NCBI RefSeq assembly: GCF_048771995.1
Contig: NC_133026.1
Span: forward strand, 101,835,001 to 101,899,000
Direction of reading: 5' to 3'
Source of the DNA: Taeniopygia guttata
Taxonomy: Eukaryota; Chordata; Aves; Passeriformes; Estrildidae
Length of the DNA stretch: 64,000 nucleotides
Below are positions 11,642 to 25,000 of this stretch, in pieces. Made by a program: the position numbers and the translations under genes. The notes below the pieces were generated by a model, which was not told the DNA's origin, did no database searches, and saw only the letters and a list, made by a program, of their open reading frames with translations. Numbering within the stretch: the stretch's first letter is position 1; each line of letters opens with the position of its first letter.

Positions 11642-14600
11642 TGGTAGTAGAGGAAACTGAAACTTGGGAGATCTGAAGGTGTTAGGCTTAAGTCCCTGCT
11701 GAGTTGGATTCCTCACAAGAACACAGCAAGGAAATGCCAAATGAAGGGTTTTCTGTTTGACATTTTTACAGATTGTTATAGAATGGTTTATAAAACATCA
11801 AATGATAAATAATCTTTCATTTCTTCTGTTATCTGCCTAACCCATGTCTACCTCCTTAAAACATGAGCTACAACAACTCAGCTGACAGAGCTTGCCTTTT
11901 ACACATTCTTGTGGAAAATCATAGCTAGGAATCCTTACACATTTGATATGAACATTCAATTTAGCTGTCTACATTTGCTCACATTCAGCCTTGTCTGTCT
12001 GGATCTGAGGCTGAATGCCACAATTTGATTGTGATGCCATTAGTGTTTAAAGATTTCAAGTGACTAAACAGTTGCATATACATTTTAGTATTCTGTCTAA
12101 CTGCTCCTGCTAGGCAGAAGCAAGTACTGAAGAAGGTTCCAAATGGATTAGTAGTATGGAATTCTTATTACAAGGTTATTTAGGGGCTCTCTTTTGGGGG
12201 TGTCTCTGGATTAAGGATTTATGGTGCTAGACCAAGGATTTCTTGGTAGGTACTTAGTAGTTACATATGTGCCATATGTTGTTGTTTTTGAAGTTTCCCT
12301 GCATTTAATAGCATTACTTTTTTGGCTTTTCCTTAACATCATTTGCAGTTAGGTCAGAGGTCCACAATCCTAAGGCCTGATCTGAAGGCACTGCCAATAC
12401 AATAGTGTCTGAATCCAGTCCATCTCAGTAAGCCTGTGTGAAATAATAACCAGTTCCAGGTGAACTTATTCCATAAACGGATGTGGATTGCAGGAGATAT
12501 CTGATAACACTGAAAGAAGCAATCACAAATTATGTCTTGTCAGAAGGCCCCTGGAAAGATATTAGGGAGTTCATGAAACTCATGGTGAAATTCCATTTAC
12601 GTAAATCAGCATGGGATCATGTGAAAGAGGTCAGAATAGAAAAACCTCACCACTCCTCAGGCTGAAATGAAAACAGTATTCAACTAAACAGTAAGCATTT
12701 CTACCCCAACACCTGCTGAAAATGAGTTGGTTAATGATGGTCAGATAAGAACACTTCATATTTGCCTGTCCACCTACAATGAAAGAGGTAAATGCATGTA
12801 TGCATACCCAAAACCTCAGATTTGCATTTCGTGTGCATTTGACTACATCCCTCCTTGATTATTAGTTTTCTTTTATCAAGCATACCTTGAGCTGTATATT
12901 TAACACATTATAGTTATGACCCTTAGGTGTTTGATAACATTCCAATAGCAAAGGCCTGGTTTCCCCATGTTAAGAATCATGAGTGGTAGTCAAGGTGGTG
13001 GGGGATTTTTAAAAGCAGGAGTGTTTTGGAATAACAGAAAAAATGCTCCTTCTGCCAAAAAATGCCTTGATTAGAATAGGCAGAAGCTTGATTTTCACCT
13101 GCTTGCCTCTTCTGTCTGGGTACAGCAGGTGTGAAACACTCCATAATTGAGCAAGTGGTTATATCTGCTCTCAGAGTCCCACATGAAATTATTATCAAGA
13201 ATTAAAGAATTAATTAACCAATAAGACTGAAAATAGGGCAGAGTGTTTTGCTTCCATGGAGGTTTAATTTTTTTTGATGTTGCAACTTAGATCAGTTAAA
13301 GATCTTCTGTGACTTGTTATGATCTTGTCCATAAGTTCCTTCTTAGACACAAACATTTAATTATCTTATTTTTGAAGATTTTTGACAGGAAAATATAATT
13401 ACCGATGCTGTTAATGGCAAATTCTGGCAGATCTTCCCATGGAGTCCTTTCAGAAAGCATAACTCCATCACAAGTATTAGGCTGTGTCAGCTTTGCTGCT
13501 GCTGTGACAAATTTTAAATTTAATTTTAAAATTTAAGCGGAGGAGGATAATGATTTCCAATAAATACTGTGAAGTTCACTTCCTATGGTAGTAAAATGCA
13601 CGCAAGTTACTGCACACTAAAATTTATACATTTGCTGCAATTCACCTTTAAGGAATGCAAGAGGAGAGTTAGTGATTTTGAATAGTTGATGTGGTTTATT
13701 TTATTGTTTGGAAGCATGCCCGTTATTTAGGATCGCAGAACTCATGAATTGATGATCCAGAGGGAGGCTCTTTTACTATTGCATCTTCTGCACTGCCTCT
13801 ATAAATATCTTTTTTTTTTATTATTATTCTGCAGTTTTTAGATTTGTTTTATGGTTCTGGTTATTAATGTTCTACCTCTGACTGTTACCAAAATTCATAG
13901 CTCTGTTAGAAGTCTGACATGTCTGCGATATTTGCTTGTGCAGATAGTTTTCTTGCAGTAAACCAATCTGCTGGACAGAGAGGGGAATATTCTGCCTTTG
14001 ATAGTGGATATATTTCTGATTACAGTTAGTGGGAATATGTAGCTTCAAACAAAACCAGCAGCCCCAAAAATTTAAATTACTGTGGTGTAAAGCATGTGAG
14101 CTTTTTGTATGTGATTGCATAGCCCAGACAAAGAACAAGTAAATAGCTACTGTTGTTTATTCCTACCAGAGAGTGAGGATTGGGCATGAAAATCTTATGC
14201 TCTCTATTAACTTCTCTGGGAATGTAGAGGATTCTCCAGTCATAGAACAGTGTGTCCAGCTCACCCTAAACTGCAGCTAAAGGAGATCAATGTTACCAGC
14301 AGCATCGACCTTTTTTTATTATTTTTACAACCTTCATAGTTTCTATCCCGAAAATGCTTTTGTGATTATATTGAGGTTCCCCTTTCCCTGCCCTTGGGGT
14401 ATTTTAGAGCCAAGAAGACACTAAAATCTTAGAAGATGTTATTTTGTATTTTACTTTCATCTTTGAGCTGTAGTGAAATGACACAATTCAATGTTGGAAA
14501 AGTCATCAAAACTATGGCAACGAAGACTTTCTCCAACCAGACGTAGTAACTTGGAGTCTGCAACCTACAGCAAATCATCTCTAACAGACCAAACAATTCA

Positions 14601-14734
14601 CAGACATTAGGTGAGTAATTGGATAGCTGCTAGTACAGCAGCTTGACAAGTGAGGCCAGAAAGGAACTCATTTATGGTTATGTGATTAAATTAAGATTCT
14701 TCTATGGTTAAAAAAAAATGCAGAACCCTTTTTT

Positions 14735-14755
14735 AAAAAAAAAAAAAAAAAAAAA
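14735..14755. repeat. Homopolymer tract, 21 A
   Basis: A run of 21 A directly after TTTTTT, so a T6-A21 junction. No retroposon body was recognised beside it. Confidence 0.85.
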
Positions 14756-17700
14756 TCAGCCAGAAGGTTAGATAGCTACTCCCCTGTAGGTGTGACTTTC
14801 AGAACAGACAGAGGTTCTGAGTTTGTTTAAAGTTATTTCCTCTCCAGGAAATACTCACTGGAGAAAAGGCAGAAGGAGAAAATGCACTAATTACTTCTTA
14901 CAACTTCTTATGTCATTCTGTGGGTGATGAGGATGCCTGGGGGAGCTTTGCACCTGTCAGCTACGTTTATAACACACTTTTCAAAGGGAAAGAAAGACCA
15001 TCTTTAAAAGTGTTAATGTCACATTTAAGATCCTCTCCATACAGGCCTTGTTTTACTTGCCTTCCAGCTCTTTCTCCTCCATGAGGAAGGAGTGTCTCTT
15101 TTGACAGACATCCCTACAGACAAGCAGGCATGAGAAGGTTGGTTCTTGTGCAAAACGCTGACAGTATGATCTGGACTTTCACTCCCATGGGAGTGTTGCT
15201 ATTGACTTTAGCTGGACCAGGATTTCATCCTTGCTTGTGTCAAATTTGGAAAGAATTACTGGCATGAAACTGGTCCTGAGGGAAGAAATCAGACTTTTTT
15301 GTACACAAATGCCCAAATGTCCAATGTGTATGAAGAAAACTGGAGGGGTCATAAAAAGGATTAATATTTTAAACAGGCTTAGCAGGCCTGATGATGCTCC
15401 CACTAAGGCGACGGAAGCTGACTTGAGGAGCAAGCATGGTGCGCCAACACGAGTGCTCCACCTCTGTCCCTTGTCAGGTTTCTTTTACAGCCATCACAAG
15501 GTAGCTATTCCTTCACTCTACAAATCCAAATGAAAAAAAGCTTGAGTGGCCCAGGAGACATTTAAGCTGGTCACTGCAAATTGATTCACACAAGTGTCTC
15601 TGGTGTGAGGATGTGCTACTTCTTAAGCAGCATGAGAAGGGGAAATGAAATGAAGAGGTTGTATGGCTGCTCTCAGGAGAACGTCAAGCTAACAAGAGCA
15701 GATTGGTGTTAATTTAGCTGAGGAAAAAAAGCCTCTAGTCTTTTAATGCTTGAGGATTTGAGATTCCAGAAACAGGTTGGGGAGGCAAGCAGTGGAAAGG
15801 AGTGGGGGGGAGATTGCTTTTTCTTAAGCAATTGCAGAAGTATGGAAGTAGGTTACGGTAGGTTAGGGAACAAGAATATATAACTGAAAGAGAAACACAA
15901 AAAAGGAGAATACAAATCTGGGAGAACAGCTGGCTCTTTGCTGATTCAAAAGCATTTCTTTTGGGAGAGTAGGGCAGGAAATTGCTGCTTTGCTTCACAA
16001 AATTAAAAAAAAAAAAATCAGAACCCAAAGAAAGCCAAAAAATAAAACCCAGAAGGACTGCTCCCACTCTGCTGCAGGACAGGTCCTATATCCTGTCTTT
16101 CAGCACAGTAACATTAATGTGGAAACAGTATGACTTTGGAGTTGTGCTTATTCATGTCAGATAAGACTAGAGCATAGCAAGAGCAAACTGCAAGCTCATC
16201 TTCATGCTAGCTCAAAAAAACTTACTGTAGCCATAATCCCATGTACAATTTGAATGGTTAGAACTGCCAGTGAAAAAAAGCAGTTTCCTGTCATGTGCTG
16301 CCTTAGTTCCCCTATGTAGTTCAGTGCAAAACTCTTAAATAGTCTTGCCAACATAGGCTTGAAAGCATAATGTGTAAATGAGAGACTCTGGGAAGGAACA
16401 GAAGGTTAAACCACTCTTTCAAAGACTCAGAGTGTGTGTGAAACTGTGGTTCCAACTTTCATAAAGATAAGAAAATATCCACCAAAAAGATACTTTTTTC
16501 TGGACAGCCAGAAATTTCTGATTAAAAGCTGCAATTGAGAAATGCTAAACATAACCTTGAAGAAGAGTACTGCTTCATATCTGATAACGTGATAGTTTGT
16601 GTGGATTTTTAATCCCATATATCATGTATATGAAATAATAATAAAAGCATAGATGATTTTGAGTCCTTCTGCATCCAGGGTTATTGTTGTTATCGTTTGT
16701 ACTGTCAAGATAAAGCAGAAATAAATGGTTACCCAAGTGCTTAGTATCCTTTGGAGAGCTAAAGAACCATTTACTGAAGATGGAGAGTAGGACAGATTGG
16801 CATGAGGTAAAAACACACCTGCTTCCGTTCTTTTTGTTGATCCAAAGCTTCTGTTGATTCAAGGGATAAAAGAAGTCCCCCGATGAGATGTGCCAAGAGA
16901 CACTTTTAATCTTTTTTTGCTGGGCAGCGAGAGATTCTACTGCCAATGCTTGCAGTATGAACTTCATTCAGTGTTTATTGTGTGAAGAGAGAAGGTGAAG
17001 GGGTAGCTTTTCCTGCGTACCTCAGACTTAAATAGAGGGGTGAGAAATAGAAACCTTAGGAAAAGGACATAGAAGAGATACAAGTACAAATTCATAGGAT
17101 CAAAATAGTGCTGACATCTTTGGATCTCAGAAGATCCTTTTTTTTAATTTTTAATGTGTTTTATCTCCTAAAGAATGACTGGTTTATTGCAAATTTAACT
17201 CAGCGTCATGAAAAAGCAGCTTTCAAATGCCAGCTGATGAAACACTAGTGAAGCAGGGACCTGGGGCAGCTTCATCCTAAATTCAGGGCAGAATGAGGTT
17301 CAAACACACCAGCTAGTAATTTTCATATCACTTGCCTGGTTACATAAAGGAAATTAATGGCTTCTTGTGACTCTCTTCTGTGGAGGACAGTAGCTGCATT
17401 TCCTTCAGTTTCCAGGGAGGTTAACTTGTGTGCTCATACAAGCACTCAACTGAAGTGCTGTGTGGTAGAAAGGAAAATTCGTGCTGAATCTAGATAGTTG
17501 TTATGCATTCTAATCTACTTGACCTGACTACTGCAGGAATGAAACCACAACAACAACATAAAGCACCGAGCAATGAGCAAAGAATGTCTTTGAACGAACA
17601 CCCAACCCAAAAACTCTCCAGGCTTTTTCTCTGAAGCTGTTCTGCCTGTCCTTCTATACCTATCATATTTATTCTTTGTAAGTCTGTTTTTTCTTTCTTC

Positions 17701-20392
17701 CTTTTCTCAGTGTATCTTTTCTTGCAGCAGTTTCTCCTGCAGATATATAATATTTCCAGCAGAATAAGAAGAGGTGAGGCAGCTCTGCTTCTCCTGGGTG
17801 CTTGTGCTCCATCTTTGGGATGGAGGTGAAACTGCTATGGTAGCAACTCTCCCATATGTGAGAGAAATCACAGCCACTCACTTGTTTTCTTGCAACTGTA
17901 TTGAAACAGGTAACTATGATTAGACATTCCTCCAGCTGCTGGTTTCTAAGTGGCTTAACCAACTGTTTAATAATACAATTATTTCACTTTCACCACTTTG
18001 GGCTTAAAACACTGACAATTCCAGAGTGCAATCCTGGTAAAGACTTACTGCATTTGACTTTGTCAAACCTCTTGATGTAAACCTCCGTGTGATGCACATA
18101 GCTCCTTTGCATTTGAGAGACTGCCCCAAACACTTTATCCTAGGTAGAATAAAACAAAAAAGAACAGAATAAAAATCAGATACCAGAAAAACACCAAATA
18201 TTTCAAAACATTTTAGTCAATACATTCGTGAGTGGCTTTGCCATTAGAGCTGGTTGGTCAACTAAGTCACCACTCGTGAAAGCAGCCTTCTGAGAGATTT
18301 GGACATATAATTTCCTTAGTGAATTTTTTTTCCTAAAAGGTATTTCACCCACATATTGTTGTATGAGGCTCCAATGTAGACTTCTGCATGTTATCACATT
18401 AGAAGTAGGCCTCACAGTTGATAAAAAATTAAGCTTACTGAAAATTCTGTTATCTCAGTATACTCCTGTTTGCAAGGTACAGTTGGACTAGGGCTCTTGA
18501 AGTAATTTGCATCTGAACGTCCTGTTTTCTGAGCTAGTTTTGTACATTACACCCAGTGGTATATTCTCTCATCTTTCAAAAAGGCTTTGCAGCCCCAAAA
18601 TGTCCAGGAGTTTTACAACCATCTTATAACTTAATCTCCCCAGTTCCTCATTTCACTGCTCTCTTGAAGTATCATGTCTCAGCTTATATCCTTCCAACTC
18701 TGGATGAATGAACAACACTAAACATCAGAGGGAGGCAAATACTGTAATGTTTTTATGAATATTCATCTATATTTTGAAAGGAATGCTGCATTTTCTTGGT
18801 TTTAATTTTCACGCTGTAAATTTTCTCACAAGTAATATCTGTACAGAAATATTTGCCGAAACAGCATATACCATTATAATAGTATCAAATACTACTAGAA
18901 TGTTAAAACTCAAATGAATTATTGATATTCACATCAAAAAACTAAATCAAAGAATTATCCAATTGAGGCAAGAAGGCACGCCTTGTGATCTCTGTGTTAA
19001 ATTGGATCAGACTGAATTTCTTCTTTGAAAATCTGCAATAAGCTTCTTGTGAATGGGCCTGAACTTGATTTTCACTCAATGTGAATCATTCTGAATGACA
19101 AACAGTCTTGCAAAAACATGTTTATATACAATTTCCAAATGGAAAAGAGGCAAATGCATTTAAAAAGTATTTACCCTGAAATATTCTCCCAGCTGAGCTC
19201 TTAGATAAGTTACTGTCAGGAAATCCAGCATGGTGCTTTCCTTTTGCATTCCCTTGCTCTTAAATTATGCCAGTTTGAGGAGCAAAAGACTGTGCTTTGA
19301 CCCTGGCATGTCAATCTTCTGCTTATCTGTGCAGAAGACTACCTCAGAGTCAATGGACTATCCTTATTTGAAATACTCTTTCATTCCTGGTCAAAGTGTG
19401 TCCATGTAAGGAGTTAAATTATCCAAAAGCATTCTTTCTTCACCCACTGACCTACATTGCTATGACCATTAGCTAAGGTGATGCCTTATTGGTATTTCTG
19501 CTCCAGTAAATGAGCATTCCCAGGGCTAAAATACCCTTTATCAAGACATTACAAGAAAGCAGCAGTATGCATTAGAGTGGTCACCAGCGAGAAAAAAACA
19601 GTCCTTTTCTATAGAAGATTTTACAAAATGCTGCCAGTGAGTGGGGAAAAGAGACAATCCTCAGATGAGCTGGAAATGCTTTATTCCTCTCAAGGGAGAG
19701 ATGGGCAAAGTCCAGTATAAGGGGGGCACAGGAAAAATCCAACACAATGTGGCACTCCTGGGGTCTTTCTGTCTGGTTTCTTCAGTCAAAAGAGAGACAA
19801 AGCCTTGCAGGTTGTTCATCAGCTTGCTCATGTAGTTTGGATCATTAATATACACTTACAGACACTCTTTAATGAAGTAAGCTCTTGAGAAGATGCAAAA
19901 ATTGGAAGGGGCGGAGCGTCCCTCCATCTGTCTGCTGCAACGGGAGGGTTGGACTGCAGCCAGATCATATTTGGTCACCTCAAGGTAGACAACATCTAGA
20001 AAAGTCCTCCTGGAGAAAAGAAAGCTAAGGGAGCAGCCCTGCCAGGCTGCTCTGTGCAATCAGGCAAGTCAATTTCTTCCCCAGCTTGGCAATGCTAACT
20101 GAGAGGGCAGGTGGAAAGGATGGAAATACTAGTGATGAGATCAAGAAAGCTGCATCTGGAAGAGGTGCAAATGCTAGCAGGCATGGCAATAGGAGAGATG
20201 ACTCCTGGGGGGTGATATCATATGTACAGGGAAATGCTCAGGGTGAGGGGAAAATCATCTGTCAAGCAGCAAGGGGTTTAAAGACCTATTCAGATCATGT
20301 TGTTGTTTTTTTTTTTAAAAAAAAGAAGACAACCAAGTAAAAATCCCCTGTTGTACAATAGCAATAATAATTCCAAAGATTATGGAACACTT

Positions 20393-20630
20393 CACCCTAA
20401 TCCTAGTGGCAGCTCAGGGCTGACATCAAAGTTCCCAGCACCACACGTGGCCCAGATGAGAAAGGTATGGAGAAAACATTGTTGGTGCAATGCTGTGCTC
20501 CCCCGGTAATGAATTCTACAGTGACAGTGTTCCTGGAGCCCCTGTGCTTCCTTGAGTCCTCACCCTAATCCTGAAGGCAGCTTGTAGGTAGAGGTTCAGG
20601 TCCCAGCATTATGGATGGTCCAGATGACAA
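20393..20630 (+). repeat. Diverged direct duplication, about 70 bp, offset 168 bp
   Basis: CACCCTAATCCT begins at 20393 and again at 20561. The two segments align without gaps for about 70 bases, sharing GGCAGCT, TCCCAGCA and CCAGATGA blocks, with substitutions between. The match stops on both sides. It is an old local duplication or two pieces of one repeat family that I do not recognise. Confidence 0.6.
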
Positions 20631-21610
20631 GCCATCCTGCAGTGTGAGGTGGGCTCACTTTGTGTGCCTTGAGATGTGAGAGCAGTAGTTAAAATAATGG
20701 ACTGTTTGATCAGACTGCTCATGTTTTTTACACCATGAGCTGTAAATTGATTAAGGAATCTTGTTATTCTTTGGGTTACCCCATATCCTTTTTGGTGCAT
20801 AAGTATAGGAATTCTATTGTATTCCTTGGCTTTTTTTTTTACTTTTTTACATTAACCATACGTTACATGTAATAGTAATCCTATGTTGAAATTCAGATTC
20901 AGGGCTCATGTCCCTCTAGCCTTTATATCTTCCCATGAGCTGTGTGATATCAGGCTTGTTCATGAATCAGTGTCATAACACTTACAAAAATTGGTCTTTG
21001 CTTTCACTTATCTTGCTTTTTTTATCTTGTAATATTTGAGCTAAAAGGAGAGCAGACAAATAGCAATGCAAAAAAATCCAGCAACAAAATCCTGCACTAA
21101 AAACTCATAGCACCCTATTATTTGCAGAGAGACCTTTCAAACATCAGTCTTTGCTTGCTGCATCTTTACATGTGTAGAATTGTGAACACCCTCAGTATTC
21201 CCAAATGAGATAATCCAAGAGACTGGTGGCACTCTGCTGCAGCTTTACAGCACAATCCCCTTGGAAGTATTTGATGCATAGAGATGTTATTGAGCAGGAT
21301 ATTCTAGGAATTATTTAATCTTCCTACACAAAGGCAAAGCCTTTTATCAGTTCAGATCTATCTGTTATCCATTTCTATAAGACAATACCTTTCTACCTAG
21401 GTATTGCTTTCTGAAAGCCTGGCCATATTGCACAAAACAATAAACACTGGAGTTATCACTGAAAAGCATCTTTCCTGGCTTTGCCAGCAAAGATTCTCCT
21501 CTGGGGAAATATGTACAGACAGGATGCTCCTCCTTTTCCTTCCCACTGACCTCCAAGTCAGCAGCTGTCTGGGGACAAGGGGCCTCCCTGAGTATTGGGG
21601 CTGCTGTTCA

Positions 21611-21630
21611 CATGGCCTTTAAAGGCCATG
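21611..21630. repeat. Perfect 20-bp palindrome
   Basis: CATGGCCTTT is followed directly by its reverse complement AAAGGCCATG with no spacer. GATTGG, an inverted CCAAT motif, follows at once. Twofold symmetry could suit a dimeric DNA-binding protein, but no known factor was identified. Confidence 0.8.
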
Positions 21631-21980
21631 ATTGGTCCATCTAAGGGCAAGTAGGTTTCATAAGTTTTTTGTCACCGTGAAAATTATGGATTATTTCCTC
21701 CTCTGCACAAATATTATTGCAGTTTAAAACAACAACAACAATAACAATAAACCACACAAAAAACCCCAAATCCCTTTCTTTTTTGTTTACTCATTGGCTG
21801 TCATGTATGCAGGAACAGGCAATGAGGTCCCTGAGCTTGTTCTTCCAGAATCAGCACCTCAGTATTCAGGAGTCCAACTGCTGCTATTTGCAAATCTGTG
21901 TAGATGAATGCAGTCCAAAATGTACAATTTAGACTTAAACATTAAATTCTATTTACTGTGTAATTAAAAGTAAGTCTTGA

Positions 21981-22010
21981 ACAAAACAAAACAAAACAAA
22001 AAACAAAACA
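21981..22010. repeat. (CAAAA)n short tandem repeat
   Basis: About six units of CAAAA with one lengthened A run. A similar AAC/AAT-rich stretch lies at 21727-21750. Confidence 0.75.
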
Positions 22011-25000
22011 TAAAAATGGATTTGCAAATATGAGCAAATATAAACTTCTGGGTTTAATATGCTGGGAAAAGGGATTTTCATGCAGTTTCTATCTCTGCAA
22101 GGTCCCTATTTTACATATATTTCCTCTCTACACATGTTTCTGGACTTGAAAAAGTAAATTTTTGAGGCTGGATCTGAAGTTGCAGCTCACCTGAGTCATT
22201 ATCTATAAAAGTTTTTCCAAAATTCAACAAAGTTGATGCGAAAGATTAAGTAACTAAAGCAAAGACCCTTCCAGGCAGGCAAGGCACCTTAGCTCAACTT
22301 CATACCTGTAAGTACACACACCCATGCCCAAAAGGGCACTTGTGATCCTGCTGTGAAAATTGGTCTGCAGCGAGATAAAGGTCTTGAAAAAAGTTTTAAT
22401 TTTTTTTAACTTGCTGGGTGTACCTCTGTCATATTTAAATTACTTTTTTTAACACATGCTAGGTTTTCTTTAGTTTGGGTGTATTTTGTTAATTAGGTTA
22501 ATTTTAAATGCTCTACTAAATTAACACAGTAAATATGCTGGCTGCACAAATGACAGAGGAAGATCAGCAGTGGTGTTTGTTGTGCTGCTACAGCACTCCC
22601 TTGGTCTGGAGAGAGGAACTGAGAAAAGACATGTTCTGCACGATCATTAAAAACATTTCAGCACCTGGAAGATTTGGAGGCCAGCCCAGGGTAGGAGTGG
22701 GACCTCTAGGAACTTGAACTTCATGCTGATGGAACTTGAGGAGCATCTTGACAGTGATGGAAATGAACCCTAGACTGAAAGCTGGAGAGGAGCAGTTAAA
22801 TTAATGCGGCAGCTATGCAAAGTAGAGAGCATTGCCGGAGCCAACTGCGTCACAACTCAGATTGCTTGTGAAGGCAAGCCACCAGCAGCGCTACTTCCAT
22901 TCTGGCAGATGGATGCTTGGGCAAGAAACCTGCATCCATCAAAATATTCTCTGTGCTTGAAATCTGACCTGCCTCCTCAGAGTGCACTTCATAGGACATG
23001 GTGCTATCTGAAGCATGTGCTCTATCTGAAGCAAGTTCATGTGCAAGGAACAAACAAAAACTGTAGATAAACTGGAAAATGAAGTCCCAGGAGGAGCTGT
23101 ATGCCCACACAGTTTTGTATGAAGCAGGGGAAAAGAAAAAGTATATATTGATTTTCAATGTAGCATTTTGATGAAAATTAGTCTTTCTGTGGGTAGCCAC
23201 TGCATTGCCTGAGCACAGGAAATTAAATCAGTTTGATCTGACTAATAGGAAGCCTGACCAGCCTGCAGTTTTCTCTAGGCATGAACCTTCCAAGCTGGTT
23301 CTGCCCCAGATACCACACTGCAGCTGCTAGCCACTCCTCTGGACATGGGGTGCACCTGGATCATTGCCTTCTGGCTCTTCACTAATTAATTCCTTCTTGT
23401 CCTGGACAGAGGCAAACCATTCACTTGCCCAAGAGCAATTCATAAGCATAATAAAGCTGTTAGTGTGTGTTAGTCATTAACTGGGGACTGCACGCTGTGC
23501 CTGGTGCCCACAGCCAAAGCACACACCTGCACACACTCACATGGACAACAACCTGTTTGAGTTGACATCTTTCAGTGGCTAAAGGGAGCAAAGGAAGTGA
23601 TTTTTCCTCACATCACCTCACATATGCAATGGACATATACAACATTTTGAGGCTTACAGATCAATCAGCAGGCAGACGGGAGTCCCTCTGTCTAGAACCT
23701 CTCAGAGGAGTGACTGTTCCATCTCTCATCCATCAAAGATGATGAATCTCATCGGTCTTTAGTTCTTTGTGGTGCAAACACAGAGGAACTTGGTCAGGCA
23801 TATATCTGATGTATCTGTGAAGGTGAAAAACTGAGAAGCAGTCAGAGTATCCACCAAACTACTAATTATGACCACAAACAACCCTGTATGACCTACAGGC
23901 TCATCCTAGGTCATTATGAAATTTTAGCACCCAGTCAGGAAGAGTGAATGGATGCCTGGCTTTCTATAGATAGAAACTGCTACTTTGGGTCCCTTTGACT
24001 ACTGTCTGGCCGGACGTTATGAAATCTAACTTTACAGATTCAGATGTATTTTGCATTTCCTTGGGTCAAGTCTGAATTTAATCTGCAGAGGAGAAATAAA
24101 ATTAAAAAAAAAAAAAAAAAGCAGAAGCAGGACGATTATTTAGGAAACTGAAAATGCCAAGGGAGCTCTTGGACGCTATGTTTCTCTTCCCCATCTTACT
24201 GCATGCAAATAACAGCTTTCCTCACAATTTTTGACAGAAAGTATTTGGAGCACTCATTTTGACTTCCTGATTTGAGTGTGTGCTTGACTCTGTGCAAGTG
24301 GCTACAGTTACCAAAAGCGCTGAAACAGAATGCTGTGCCTCAACATGAATATTCAAGTTCTTTCAGGAGGACACTGCTAAGATCATTACAATTGCTAATT
24401 ATAAAAGTGGTAGCCAAAACTCCCGCTTCCTTCTATTATTCTTACATCCTGCAGATGTCCTGATTTAGCCAGTTAATCATCAGATTCTCTTGGGAATCAT
24501 CTGGTTGTTCAGTCTTGTGTTTCTTATTTTTAAAAAAAGAAGCACTTTGAATTTTTAGTGTGATGTATCTTATTTTCTCAATATTATGATTAATTACTTA
24601 CATATTGTATGTGATGTTGCATTTCTTAGATACTGTTCTTGGTATGTCTGTGTGTACTTAAAGGGTCTCTGAGACACATTTTAGTTCCTGGGAAACAGCA
24701 CATGTTCCTTCAGTCAAAACAGACATTTCATTTTGCCTTCAATCATTATACCACCAGCTCACCCTCAGCCACAGCAGCTCTTTCAACAGCTCTGTCATGC
24801 AGCTTCTGTGAGTTTTGTTTACATCTGAAAACATTGCTCCCGTGTGGCAGCACTTGTGAGACCTGTACCAAGCACTGTGTTGTGTTTGTGGACTGCTGTG
24901 ATGCCCTTCTCTGCAGCAACAGCTTGTGAAATTATGTCTGGGGGAATAGTCAGCAGAGTGAATGGTTGGCCAGAGTCCTCTGGCTCTTCCAGCACTTTTG

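Larger units (their letters stand above)
10736..20392. other. Intergenic, no gene recognised
   Basis: Nearly ten kilobases of AT-rich sequence without a recognisable exon, RNA gene or mobile element. Simple tracts are a T-rich run at 10936-10974, 35 T at 11606-11640, and 21 A at 14735-14755. Open frames reach about 130 codons (16575-16967 minus) but have no recognisable motif and match chance expectation for this base composition. Confidence 0.55.
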
